This document shows, one piece after another, positions 32,314-44,598 of a stretch of DNA of 64,000 bases. The stretch covers positions 62,001 through 126,000 of the forward strand of contig JAPTJF010000069.1 of the NCBI GenBank assembly GCA_029339195.1, given 5' to 3'. The stretch is from Micractinium sp. NFX-FRZ. Its lineage: Eukaryota > Chlorophyta > Trebouxiophyceae > Chlorellales > Chlorellaceae. How positions within the stretch are numbered: position 1 is the first letter of the stretch; each line of letters starts with the position of its first letter. The notes under the pieces were generated by a model. The model searched no databases. It saw nothing but the letters and a program-made list of their open reading frames with translations, and was not told where the DNA came from. The translations under genes were made by a program, and so were the position numbers.

Positions 32314-35300
32314 TCAGCTTCCTTGTTGAGCGTCCTCCACTCCCTGCCCAGCAGATCCCTGCCCAGCCTGCTGTCGTGCTGCTGTGCGTGCCGCCGCCAG
32401 CGCCTTGCACACCCGCCGGTGCCCCGCCCGCCAGTCGGCCCCAGAGCAAACAGTGTTGCAGTACCAGACGGAGCGGCAGCCGCCGCAACGCTTGCTGCCC
32501 TTGCCCTGCCCCGCTGCCGGTCCGCCCTCGACGCCCAGGTTGGCGCACTGCAGGTAAGCACAGCTGCGGGCAGCCGCCACTTCTGCTGCTTCTAGCCGCG
32601 CCGCTGTCTGCTGCTCTGGCTCCGCCCACCACGCCTGCAGCGCCTCTGCCAGCTGCGTGGCAGCAGGGATGACGGTGCGCAAGTAGAGCCGCAGCTGCTT
32701 GGGGCCGGCCTGTGCATCCGTGGCGCACCACTCCTGGTCTGCCTGCCTCATGTGCGTCACAAGCGACTCCATCGCTGCCTCCATCACAGCTTTGTGCCCT
32801 TCACGGGCAAGTGCACTGCCGCTGCTACTGCTACTGCTGTTGCACCTGTCCAGTTCGCTGCCCCCCGCCATGGCCAGGTTGCGGCATGTCGTGCGGACGA
32901 TGTAGGCCACCTTCTCAACCTGCCAGCGCATCCATGGGGGCAAGCTCGATCATGCGTCGGCTTGCCATGGAGACTGGCCTAGCATGAACACGCAATTGGC
33001 AACAGGAGCGAAATGCGCATGCTTCTAAGGTAGTCCAAGCGGCCGCATGGCATGCCTTGGCTGCAAGCAGCACACGAGAACACACAACCAGGGATAGATA
33101 CCGGCAAAATGCCAGCAGAGCATAGGGCAGCTCACCAGTTCCAGCTCAGGCGGCGGCAGGCCTGCCTGCACAGCCAGCTGCAGTCCATGCCGCAGCAGGC
33201 CGCTGCTGAGCAGCAGGCTGGCGAAGCGTGGCCAGTGCATGGCCTTGCTGAACACGAGGTGCGTGGTGCGCCACATGCGGAAGGGGTGACCCGCAGCCTC
33301 CTGCACAGGGGATGATGCAGCCGGGACCTCTGTGCAGCGCTTGTTCTCGCACCCACTCCCATTTGGCTTGAAATCCAGACTCATACGCAGCCAACCATGG
33401 AGTGATGGGTGCTCACCTGCCACACCTGCCGTAGACCAAGCTCAACGGCAGCTAGATGGTCGGGCGTCAGTGATGCCGAGGGGCAGGCCGCCGCCAGCAT
33501 CCACAGATCGCCACAGAACAGGGAGTCAGCTGCCAGCTGCTCCATCGTCTGCCCCTGCTTGCCCGCCATGATTGGCAGCAGCTGAGACTGTGCAGCGCTG
33601 ATTGCCTGAAGGCGCCTGCAGGTGTGGTGAGAAATGGCATTGTCTGACATTCAGTGGGAACAACAGGAGCTGGACATATGCATAGGCATCCTTCTTGCAC
33701 GGCGCTGCGCAGGTAACACCCTTACCTGCCCAGTGCCGAGGCCAGCTCCTCCTGCCTGCATTCCAGTGCCGCATCCCTCAAGTTCGAGCTGGGTGAGGAG
33801 GCCAGATGAAATGTGCCCGACACATACTTTGCCAGCAGTGTCCAGTCACTCAGCTGCGGCACGGCCAGCTGCTCCTCATTGCCTGCCGCGGCCCAGTGCA
33901 AAAGGCGGCAGGCAGTGGTGTGCAGCTGCCAGGCGACGTCTGCGTCAGCATCAGCTGGCAGCACGCCATGCTCTGCCGACTGCGCCAGCCTGGCCTGGAA
34001 GTCATTGATGGCATCGAGGGCCATTGGCCACGAATAGAAGCACACTGCAGCGAGTGCCGCCGAAGCCCGAGCGGGGTGACTCTCCTCCAAAGGCTCCTGC
34101 TGGACAGCCGCAGCGGGTGCCTCCCTCGTCCACCTTGCATGCACCTCGCTGAGCACTGGCAGCAGCCCCAGGCAGGCACTTGCTGCACGTGCAAATGGAT
34201 GGGGCACCAGTGTGAGCGTGCTTGCCGACTCAAGAAGACTACTTTTGAACCAACATGAATCAAACGACCAGCAAGAGCTCCCGGCCCCCCTACCTGCGCT
34301 GCACCATTCCGCAGCTTGGGCCCAGCTTGCAATGGCAGGTGCAAACTGAAGCGCCCGCAGAGCGGCTCTGCATGAATGGAGAGCCATGCCGACGTCGGTG
34401 CCGTCAGCTGAGAGGGCGCCCTCATGCGTGCACAGCTGCGCAGCTGCCACAAGGTGCGGAGCCAGCTGCACAATGGCTGCGGCTACCTCAGAAGTGAGCT
34501 CCTGAGGGCTCAAGTTGCTTGTCATATGCATTGCTCGCACTGCCACAGACACAGCCACTCCTGCCAGCCGTACCGCCTGGCTGCACCTGGTTGCGCGCTC
34601 TTCGCCGCTCAGCGCTGTCCCGGCTCTCAGCAGCAGCAGCAGCGTGCTCGCTGCGGGTGCCAGCAGCAGCAGTGCCCTGCCCGAGCTGGCCTGCTGCAAC
34701 ATGGCGTCCTTCAGTGCCGCAGCTGACAACACCTCCAGACCGCGACATAGAGACCTGAACACGGTCGAGGCATTGTTTACAGTGGCACCAGCCCTGCAGC
34801 CGGCGCCGCTTGATGGCAACTCCTCGGCCTGCTGCAGCAACAGGTTCACAGAGCGAAGTGCGATCTCTAGCAGCGGCTGCTGCTGCTGCGGGTGCACTGC
34901 CAGAGCTGCCTCCAGCTGGAAGGCTTCGCCCATGACGGTCGTGCTCATGGTATCAAGCAGGTGGACAGCGGCACAGCGGGACATGTCGCAGTGCTCTTCT
35001 GGGCCTGTGGGAAAAGGAGAGGCACCACGTGGCAGTGAGAGGGAGCGATTACCAGGTGCCGATGCGTGCTCGTGAGGAATGCAGCCGCAGCTGCAGATGA
35101 GCCGTAGGGTTGGCACCCACCGGCTTGAGTGGACAGGTGCTCCAACGCACGCCCTGCCGTCACCAGCCAGGGCAGCAGCGCGCTGGGTTTGGCGACCGTC
35201 CTGGCCACAGCAGGCAGGGTGGCGGCAGCCCAAGGCGCTGACAGCATGACACACATGTTCTGGATCGTGCCGGTCTGGGCTTCCAAGATGGTCAGAGTGC

Positions 35301-35874
35301 TGCCAATTGGGGCCAGGGCCGACGCTGCCTGCTGCAGCATGCAGGACCCGCTGCCAAATGCCAGCTTGCACGCCCCAGCTGCCAGTCGGTACATGTCCTG
35401 GCCGCCCTGCTGCGAGTTGTGGAGGAGCCTAGCGCAGGCACTGCCCATGTATAGTGCAGCTGTCAGGCGCTGAGTTTGAGGGACGATGGGTGCAGTGGCT
35501 GCCGCTAGGGCGGCGTCTACCTGCTGCAGCTGCTCGCCCGCCAGGCGCACCGCCCTGCATCACCAGGGTGGGGTGCCACATATGCAGGAATTCGGATACA
35601 GGTGAAGGAATAAAATCACGCAGAGTGTACTCTGTCACTGTCCACGAAGGACTGCATGGCCTGCCCTGTGCCCTGCACCGCACCTGGAGAGCCGCTGGCG
35701 TGTTTGCTCGCCCGGCACAGCACCCGCATCCTCTATGCTCTCGGCCGCATCATTGCAGTCGAGAGCCGCTGCCAGCGCCCGCTGCTGCTGCGCCTGCGCC
35801 GGGCTCAGCAGGCGGCCATCCAGAAGCTGCTCTAGCTGAGACAACGCCCGCTCCCAATGCACGGCGCCGCTCAT
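32314..35874 (-). CDS. MYND zinc-finger protein, tandem copy B
   Basis: Same seven-exon plan as copy A (minus): 35874-35684, 35554-35121, 35004-34294, 34182-33726, 33615-33417, 33300-33136, 32919-32314; 920 aa. Exons 1 and 4 have exactly the lengths of copy A (191 and 457 nt). Exons 2, 3 and 5-7 differ by multiples of three. The body is clearly diverged from A and C, for example exon 6 (RMWRTTHLVFSKAMHWPRF against the other two). Yet the MYND finger region (RSCAYLQCANLGVEGG, KGSKRCGGCRSVWYC, GADWRAGHRRVC) is nearly identical to both. Start chosen at the first Met that aligns (MSGAVHWE). Role unknown beyond a likely protein-binding finger. Confidence 0.8.
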
Positions 35875-37375
35875 GGCGGTGGCGGGAGGAAGCCCAGCCG
35901 CTGGTGTCGTGACTAGGTTGCTGCGCCCGACGTGGGTGCCTCGTGGGCTTCCTGCGCCTCTGCCTGGCAGCGGCAGCGCCTCACGAAGCCCCCGAGAGAA
36001 CGCGGCGGGCGCCGGAGGGTGGCGATCGCAGATGTTTGGTGCGGTTGGGCGGGTTCTAAAGGCCTTGATTACGATCACAGACGTGCGGGCTGCAGAGGGG
36101 TGCATCCGAGGCAGAGGCGCAGGAAGCCCACAAGGTGCGGCATGCCAGGCTGCATGCTGTGCCTCACGTGGCACCCTCGCGAGCTCACACAAGCTGCCTG
36201 CATTGCTCAAGTGCAGCATCATAATTCACGAACACACCAGCAATATTGGGACAGATATGTCGGTTGAGTGGGGTGGCTGCCCGGCCACCCCACACAGGCA
36301 GCGGCCGGTGGCAGAGGCTGCGGCAGCAAGGCAGGTGTTAGGACAAGAATGGGTGCAAGGCGGGCATCTGCCCCACATTGAACTGCTGCCGCATGTGTCA
36401 TGCCTAAAGGATTCTTCGAAGAACACAATCATCGCCGCATACAGCTCTGGCAGCAAGGCTTGGCTGCTACACAGCTAGGCCGCCCTGTGCCGCGCACGCC
36501 GGCCTCTGCTCAGCATCGAGGGTTTGCACACACAAGCACACGGACACACAGCAGCACACATCACCGCCCACAGGTACTTATTAACTGAAAGAGGGCTCCT
36601 GTCACATCAGGCGCAGGTCAAAACCCCTCCAATGCACAACCTGTGCTTAAACCTCCACATTCGCAGCACAGGCCTGCCCCGCCTGCTGCCGCGCTGCTGC
36701 ATGCCCCGCTGCATGTTGTGCAGTGGAACGTGGAACCCCTCAGCAGCTCACACCAGCTGCCTGCCCCGCAATATTGATTTTAATTGTTCAAGACTCGGTG
36801 TCTTGGGTACATCTGTCTCCACTTATGAGCACGAAGAAAATTGGTACAAACATGTAGATGGGGGCGGGCAGCAACTGCAGCGGCAGGTGGCAGCATGCGA
36901 AGGCAAGGCAGATGCTGGGACACACTGGCGAAAGCCGGGCGGCTGCCACACGTTAACCTGCTGCCACTTGTGCCGTGGCCACAGATATCACATCACCACC
37001 ATATATATCTATTGCAGCACGGCTAGGCTGTTAAACAGCTAGGCAGCCCTGTGCTGCACGCGCTGCTGGCCTGTGCTCAGTCTAATGGTACCGCTCCTTA
37101 CATATATTTTCTTACTGGCATAGGGGCTCCTGTCAGAGCATGCGCAGGTCGGCACCCAAGCAGCACGCCGGCATGCCTACTTCATTACCTGTGAAGAAGC
37201 CTACCCCGCCTCAGGGCCTGCTGCCGCACTGCAACCTGCGCCTCTTTGATCTCCTCTGTGAAAAGCGTAACAGGGGCACTCGGGGCCCTTCCATCCTATC
37301 AGCAACGGTTGAAACATGCCCGCAAAAAATCTAGGAGGGGATCAAACTTCCAGAAGACCCAAGCGCCTCGCTAGC
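35875..37375. repeat. Spacer between MYND copies B and C with a degenerate ~555-bp tandem repeat
   Basis: Two decayed units begin near 36141 and 36699. Shared blocks in order: GCTGCATGCTGTGC / GCTGCATGTTGTGC, GAGCTCACACAAGCTGCCTG / CAGCTCACACCAGCTGCCTG, GGGCTCCTGTC, ACAGCTAGG(C/A)(C/A)GCCCTGTGC followed by a CTCAG end. A partial third unit starts near 37200. No coding potential is recognised. TTACA at 37098-37102 would be the TGTAA signal of copy C. Confidence 0.6.
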
Positions 37376-40300
37376 TCAGCGCTCTTGCTGCTGTGCCCCC
37401 TCCTCTTCCTGCCCGGCTGAACCCTGCCCTGCCTGCTGCCGTGCTGCCGCGCGGGCCGCTGCCAGCGCCTTGCAAACTCGCCGGTGCCCCGCGCGCCAGT
37501 CGGCACCTGAGCAGGCGGTATTGCAGTACCAGACGGAGCGGCAGCCACTGCAGCGCTTGCTGCCCTTTCCCTGCCCCGCAGCCGGGCCGCCCTCGCCACC
37601 CAGGTTGGCGCAGCGCAGGTAGGCGCAGCTGCGGGTGGCCGCCACCTGAGCCGCCTCCAGCTGTGCTGCAGCCTGCTGCTCTGGCTCTGCCCACCACGCT
37701 TGCAGGGCTTGCGCCAGTTGTGTGGCAGGTGGGATGAGTGTGCGCTGGTAGAGCGGCAACAACCCGGGGGTGAAGGGTGCCCCAAAGCTGCAGCCTTGCT
37801 GTTTCACCTGCTGGAGCACTGCTTGCAGGAAATCCGATGCTGCCAGCAGGGCGGGTCGGTTCCCGCTGCCGGCTGCTGAGCTGTGGCTGCTGCCCTGCTG
37901 GCCGAGCGCCACCCTTGCTGTGGCGGCCAGGTGCTGGCATGCCGAGACCACATTGCTCGCCACAAGCCGGTCCTGCACGCCAGGAGTTGCAAAATTTGTG
38001 TTTCAGAGTCGCAATCCTGGGGCACACCTGTGCATTAGGCATGTGCAACTTCGGCTGGGGAGCCCGGGATGCAATGTTGCATGATGTAAAAGTCAGGCTG
38101 CACGTGTGCTAGACACAAACCATCTCACCATTTTTTGATTGGTTGGCTGGCTTGCATGCACCACCAGCTGCAGCCCTTGCACAAGCAGACCACTGCTGAG
38201 CAGTTGTGCTGCGTAGTGCGGCTTGGAAACTGCGTCGCCTGTGGTAATGACCAGGAGCTCCCACAGGCTGTCGGGGTCGTCTGAAGCGGCCTGCACAGTC
38301 AAAGGCAGCATGCTGGGTGATGGCTCCCTGGGAAGCGTGACCTCTTCGGGCAGCCGCCCCAGCGCAGGCACATCCGACCGCTGCATGCACAAGCCAATGT
38401 TTAGCGGGCAGCCAAGCTCATACCACCACTGTGCCCACCTGCCATCGCTGCCGCAGGCCTTGCTCAAAGGCTGACAACCACTCAGGCGTTGTCAGCGAGG
38501 ACGGAGTGTTGGCCACCGCAAGCAACATGTCCTTGCACAATGGTGAGTCGATGGCCATCTGCTCCAGCGTCCGCCCCTGCTTGGCTGCCACGAGGGGCAG
38601 CAGCTGGGAGTGCGCAGCGCAGATGGCCTGCAGGCACCTGCAGTGAGTGGGGTGGACATGTGAAGAAGAAGAAGAATACGCCCTTGGGCGTGGGTTGAGG
38701 AAACCAGCAGAGGTGTGGACGGGTGGACATGTGCTGGTGTGTTGTTGGCAGTACATGCTTGGCCTTAACGCAGCGGAGCACGCAACAAGTAATGTTAACG
38801 AATGGTTCGCCGCCTATCACTGCCCGCCCTTGATGAAGATGATGGGAAGTCACCTGCCATGTGTTGAGATCAGGTCCTCTTGGCCTTCCTGCCTTGCCTT
38901 GTCTGACAAAATTGTGTAGCTCGTGCAGACCTCCTTGAAAGTGTGAGATGCATGAGTTGACAGCACTGGCCATTGGCTCAGCTCCGGCAGGGCTGCCAGC
39001 TGGTCCTCCCCCTGACCTGCCACCCAATGTAGAAGGCGGCAGGCTGTGGTGTGCAGCTGCCAGGTGGGCTCCGCCATCGCCTCTGCTGCCACTCCGAATC
39101 GATCTGGGGATTGAGCAACGCTGGCATACATGTCGTCGGCCGCGCCCAAGAATTGCGACCACACTGTGGTCATGTTTTCGCCGAGCGCTGCCGACGCCAG
39201 CAGAGGGTGTGTTTCATCCAGCCGTTCTGAACCTACCGCGTCAGCTGTCCTGCTGCGCCACTCGGCATGCAGCGTGTTGAGCAGTGGCAGCAGGTTGAGG
39301 CACGCGTCGGCTGCGCAAGAATGGGAAAGGCATCACAGTCACGCGACCAGCTTGGGCAGGATGGCATGGAGGGTTTGTTGAAATGCACGGCACACTGAGG
39401 CACCATACCACACCTGCGTGGCACCAATCTGCCAATTGGCTGGCGGTGGCGGCGGTGGCAACTGGTGCACGCCAAAGCGGCTGCAGCGCCACACAGCTGT
39501 AGTGCAGCGCAAGTCCAAGGTTGCGGCCGTCCGGTGGAAGAACCCCGCTGCGTGCGCACAGTCGGACAGCTGCCGCCACATGCGGCGCAAGCTGCACAAT
39601 TCTCACGATAAGCTCTGGGGCCCACTCCACAGGAGTGGCTGTTCCCAACATCTGGGGCCTTGCGACAGCGAGTCCTGCCCCCCGCAGCGCCCAAACGCAT
39701 AGCGCGGCCCGTGTCTCGTCGTTGAGCGATGCTCCAGATGCCAGCAGCAGCCGCAACGCATCTGCGGCCACTGCCAAGAGCTGCACTGCCTTGCTGGAGC
39801 TGGTCTGCGGCAAAATAGCACCTTTCAGTTGCAAGTAAGTGATGACCTCCAGGCCGCGGCATAGGTACATGAGCATGTCAGCTGGGCACGGGTGCGATGC
39901 CTCAACTTGCCGGAGCAACATGGCCACTGTGCTGAGAGCAACGTCCAGTACCTCCTCCTAATAGCGCGGCTGGCCTGCCAATGCTGGCCCCATCTGAAAA
40001 GCCTCCTGGCCGAAGGCAATGCTCATACCGTCAATCAGGGTTGCCGCAGAGAGCATAAGCTGCTGCTGGTCATCAGGGCCTGTGCAGATGGAGAGCAACA
40101 ACATCCACAAATGGGAACACATGCACAAAGACGGTAAAGCGGCAGCGCTGGACCCACTGCTGCCGCCGCTGATACTGCTCAACATAAGGTGCCAGCCGCT
40201 GCACTCACCATATTGAGAGTGAAGTAATTGCAGCGTGCGGCCGGCAGTCACCAGCCAGGGCAGCAGGACGCTGGGCTTGGCGGCCGTCCTGGCCACAGCA

Positions 40301-40987
40301 GGCAAAGTGGCGGCGGCCCACGGGGCCAAAACAATTCTCAGAATGCACTGCACCAGAAGGAACTGGCCGTCAAGGCTGCGGCGCATGCCCTCCAGGGGTA
40401 GGGAGGCCGAGACTGCCTGCTGTAGATAGCGCCGCCCGCTACCGCAGGCCAGGGTGACAGCGGCAGCCGCCAGGCGGTACAAGTCCTGCCCCCCAAGCTG
40501 CGCACTGTACAGCAGCCTGGAGCACGTTTGCGCCAAGGCCAGACCAGCAACCAGCCTCAGCTCCGGAATCGGAGTGAGCACCAGCGTGTGCGCAGCGGCG
40601 GCGGTCAGCTGCGAGTCCAGCTGCTGCAGCTGCTCGCCCGCCAGGCGTGCCAGCCTGCAATGGGCATCCGCAATGCCACACTTGTCGAGGAAGGCACCCG
40701 TTGTCAAGGAACGCAACACCCCATAAGCACATAAAAAGGGGGGGAGGGGGGTAAAACGAAACCGAAAGCCGCTGCTCCTCTGAGCCGCACCTTGAGACGC
40801 GCTGGCGTGTGTGCTCGCCAGGCACAGGCCCTAGGTGTTCCCAGTCTGCCACCTCATTCAAGCACTCCAAGGCTTGCGACTCCACCTGCTGTGCCCGCGC
40901 TGGGTCCAGCAGGTGGCCACCCCGCAGCAGCTCCTCCACCTGCACCAGTGTCTGCTCCCAGAGCTGGCGGTGGGTGGCCATGGCCAT
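37376..40987 (-). CDS. MYND zinc-finger protein, tandem copy C, with one in-frame stop (possible pseudogene)
   Basis: Seven exons (minus): 40987-40791, 40654-40209, 40079-39414, 39310-38854, 38637-38439, 38290-38129, 37972-37376. Exons 2, 4 and 6 have the same lengths as in copy A (446, 457 and 162 nt). All splice sites and the MYND finger (CAYLRC, CSGC, WYCNTAC, HRRVC) are intact. In exon 3 a TAG (39960-39958) interrupts the frame between GQPRY and EEVLDVALS, where copy A has a run of Gln/His codons. Coding resumes in the same frame after it. Translation would stop after ~255 residues unless the stop is a sequencing error, is read through or is spliced out. A second Met six nt downstream of the first aligns better with copy A. 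Confidence 0.7.
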
Positions 40988-42452
40988 GGTGGAAGCTGCG
41001 CGGCACCGCCGCTGACTCCGCCGCCTGCGGGCCGCTGCTGGCTCTGAGGTCGCTGCCTGTGGGTGGCTGCCGCGTGTTCTTCAAGACACCAGATGCGTCT
41101 GGAGTGTTACCGGGCTCCTCCGAGGTGCAGGTGCGGAAGCAGGTGGGCGGGGTTCGAACGGGTTGGAGAGCGCCTCCGCGGGTCGGGGGCAGAGAGAATA
41201 ACCGGGACTACTAGTACTGAGGCCACGGTGAGAATCGGTCAACCGGGTGGTTGGACACTCCTGGTCCATTGGCAGCAGCCGCTGGGCCTGCTGCCCACAG
41301 CAGCACGCTGCCCGCTCAGCCCACTCCAGCCTCTTTGTTTGTTGACGTTGACGTCAACCAATCAAGCAACTCTGATGTGGCTTCACGCCTCACCTTTTTT
41401 GCACTGGTGGCGTTTGCCAGTGCATGTATGCCATGGATGCACGGCTGCCGGGCAAGCCGGGACGGAACGCCCACAGGCCATGGCGTTCCACATGCCAGCA
41501 GGCACTCCAGCCCCCATCATCCCTCTGCACACACGGAAGAACACCAACCACCTCACAAATAATTAAAACGCAGGTGCAGAAGGCCAACCAGCCAGCTGGC
41601 GGGCAAGCTACAGTGCCCTCAGCGCGCTTGCTGTGCCTCCTCCCCTCCCTGACTCAGCGGGGTGGTACAGCTGCCCTACCTGCTGTCGCCATGCTGCTTG
41701 ATCTGCCGCTGGCGGCTTGCAAGCCCACCCGCCAGTATGCATGCAAGAGCAATTCCAGATCGTGCGACAGCTGCTGCACCGCACCCACGTAGCCGCCCGA
41801 CTGCTGGGCCGCCAACGGCAGTTGAGTTGGCGCACCGCAGATGCGCCCACCGCTACCTGAGCTGCCCCAGCTGTGCAGCCGCTTGCTGCTCCAGACCCCA
41901 ACACGAAGCCGCTGCGTTGGTGCCGCTCCTTCCTGAGCTGCCGTGGTTCATCATCGTCGCCGTCGTTACATTCCAAGTCCACGGAGGACTCACGAGACAG
42001 GAGAAGAAGGGGGTGCGAAGCAGCAAAGAGAGTGCGGTTGGCTTGGTCGCAAGTGACAGCAAGAGCTGTGGGTGTTGCTGCTGCTCGAGATACCATGGAG
42101 GGGTAGCCCAACAGCTGGCCTGGCACCCTGCACCTGCCGCAGAAGCAGACTGGCCGCTCTCAGGGACACACCCACCAGCTGCCGCTGCTGCCGCCAGCCT
42201 GTCGCCAACACGTGTTGTATATGCGATACCTCATTCCCATTCAAGGCGTGCATAAATGTACTCACACTGCATTTTGGCATGCAGCTTTCCCTGTGGCCAG
42301 TGCTCTACCGGGCGCCAGCTCAGCCCCCTCTCTTACACTGACTCGGAGCCATCCACGGCTGCAACCCATGCTTCCAATTCCGCTCGCTTCTTAAAAATGG
42401 GTTTCAAGTCCTGCTGTTCAATCAAAAAATTGTACGAGTCCGTTGAGGAAGA
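40988..42452. other. Spacer upstream of MYND copy C with a gene relic
   Basis: The segment at about 41085-41240 repeats the 5' flank of copy A (30920-31060: GGGTTGGAGAGCG, GGGTCGGG, GCAGAGA blocks) and is the likely promoter/5' UTR. A MYND 3'-end relic (minus, GGGAGGGGAGGAGGCACAGC) lies near 41598-41710. The remainder, to the 2H phosphoesterase start, holds nothing recognised. Confidence 0.5.
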
Positions 42453-44435
42453 ATGGGAAGGCGCACACAGCCGTCGACTCTGCCTGGCAGGGGCGCCGCC
42501 CCCCGCTCGGGCGGCGCCCAGCAGGCGCTTCATCACTTCCGCCTCCAGCCGCCGCGACCCTTGGACGTTTATGCACGCTCCCCTGCTGTTCCAGAGGTCG
42601 ACGGGGCTGCGACTGACGCGTCTGACCCTGCTTCGGTGGGTGGCGCGGTCCGCCAACCCCGCGCTCTGCCTTCCCAAACCCTGCAACGGCCTGCGCCTGG
42701 CACTCGCCCACTTCACGAATGATGCCTGCCTGCAGGAGCACCGCGCGATCGTGCAGCCGCAGGCTGGAGTCTACAGCGGCAGCGGCGGGGCGGGGGCGGG
42801 GGTCCGCCACTCTGGCGCCCCCGCTTGCCGTCCGTGCAGGAGTAGGTGCCACTGCGGGGGAAGGTCAGGCGCAGGAGGACGAGCAGAGGACACGGGGCAA
42901 GCGGGCGAAGAATGAGACACAGAAGCGCGCGCCGCCGCCACGCCCAAACCACTTCCTGGCGCTGCAGGTGTGGCGGCGTGGGCTGGGCATGGGGGTTCTG
43001 TGCTGCTTGGGGTGTCAGGCCTAGCAGGCAATGGCAGTATGCACTGCAATCAACAACACGGCTTGTATCGCCCATCCGTGGCGCCTGCCAGCAGAGCTCC
43101 CAGACATCCCACCCTCGGCCATGCCCGCCCAGCTCCACCCCGCCCTCATGCAGCGTCCCCGCCCCTACGTACTTCCCTGCCCTGTTTTGCAGGTGTCCCA
43201 GCACCCAGCAGTCTGCGCCGCCATTTCCCAAGTGCACGCCAGCATCGCAGCGCACTCCCCGCACCTGAGGAAAGCATGTGTGGAGGCGGCCAGCGCGCAT
43301 CTCACGCTGGGCGTGCTGGCCCTGAACAGCGAGGCGCAGCGTGCGCAGGCGGCCGCAGCACTGGCTGAGCTGGCGGCCCCGCTGGCAGAGGCCGCCCTGC
43401 TGGCACCGTTGGAGGTGCAGGTGGCGGGCCTGAGCACCTTTAACAGCCAGGTGCGCAAGGTGGGCAGGCAGGTCAGTGTTTCGCAATGTGGTCGATTGCC
43501 ACAGCCCTTTGGACGGCGCGCCTCCTAGTCAGCCGCCCCGCCCAACCCTGCTCCCCTTCCCAAACACTCCGACTGACAACCCCTTGTTCTCCTCCCTGCT
43601 GTCTGTCCAACCTGTGCCAACCTGTGTGCCACATCAGCAGGTGCTCTACTTGGACCTGCGGAAAGATGAGGGGCTGGAGCGGCTGCTCCGCCTGGCAGCC
43701 GCCGCACGTGCGCACTTCCAGGCGGCCGGCCTGCTGCTGCAGGCTGACCAAGCCTTTGTTCCACACATCACAGTGGCAAAAACCAGCAAGCTGCAGGGCG
43801 GCTGGGGCGGCGGCGGTGGCCGGCGGGGAGGGCATGGCCGCGGCGGGGGGCGGGGGCAGGGGCGCCATGGCAGCGCACGCGACTGGCGGGAGGAGCGGCG
43901 AGCCAAGCAGGCATGGCTGGGACGGGAGGCGGAGGATGAGGAACAGCTTGCCTTGATGGGCAGTGTTGCTAGCCCTGCCGGGTCAAGGGGCGGCGGCCCA
44001 AAAACTGCTGCAGCTGCAGCCGGCAGCGAGCCGGTAGCACAGCCCAGCAGTGCAGCGGCAGCGGCGGCGGCGGGAGCTGTGGAGAACCCAGCCAGCAAGC
44101 CGCCCAGCGGCAGCGCTGCTGCAGCCCAGGAGGCAGCAGGTGCGGCGTCGGAGCAACAGCAGCAGCAGCAGGGGGTGCGGGCAGAGGGGAAACAGCCGCA
44201 GCTGGATTGGAGGCACATTCCAGCAGAGGCCTGGGCGCCACATGCGGGCATCTCCGGCGGTGCAGCTGTGCTGGCAGAGGTGCAGCTGTGCGCCATGCAG
44301 GGCAGGAAGCAGGGAGAGTATTACACCGTGCTGTGCAGCCTGCCGCTGTCGGCTGACAACCTCGGCGGTGGCAGCAGTGCGGCAGGCCAGGAGGCGCAGG
44401 CAGTGAGTGGCACTGGCGGCATTGGTGCTGACTGA
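42453..44435 (+). CDS. AKAP7/ASCC1-type 2H phosphoesterase (LigT-like RNA end enzyme)
   Basis: Exons 42453-42639, 42840-42967, 43193-43450, 43641-44435; 455 aa. The junction of exons 1 and 2 is uncertain, the others are clear. RPNHFLALQVSQHP starts the AKAP7-NLS/2H domain. The two catalytic HxT/S-type motifs are HLTLGVLAL (exon 3) and HITVAKTSKL (exon 4). The C-terminal IPAEAWAPHAG ... LAEVQLCAM ... GEYYTV matches the end of the AKAP7 domain. Members are 2',5'- or 3',5'-phosphodiesterases or cyclic-phosphate binders of RNA. Between the second catalytic motif and the C-terminal subdomain lies a ~150-residue insert: a Gly/Arg-rich stretch (GGGGRRGGHGRGGGRGQGR) then an Ala/Ser/Gln-rich region. 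The second motif residue is Thr, as needed for catalysis. Exact substrate not deducible. Confidence 0.75.
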
Positions 44436-44598
44436 CACGGTCAGCCAGGCTGCATTGATGTGCACAGCTTGCACCAGAGGATGTCAGTTTTACATGTTCT
44501 AAAAGTCACATGTTTGAGCACACACCCTCACAGTACGCACGACCTCAGGCATTGAATGGCCTGTTGACCTGGCTGTACATCCCTTGTAACCGCCCTGA
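44436..44598. terminator. Tail-to-tail 3' ends of 2H phosphoesterase and TOR1-like gene
   Basis: 163 bp between two convergent stop codons. Plus TGTAA at 44585-44589 and minus TGTAA at 44494-44490 each lie beyond the other's signal. The mature transcripts should therefore overlap by about 100 nt. Confidence 0.5.

Noticed and set aside
41140..41220. tRNA-like GGTTCGAAC box
   Set aside because: The surrounding sequence is a duplicated MYND 5' flank (also at 30970) and does not fold into a cloverleaf with paired acceptor stem.
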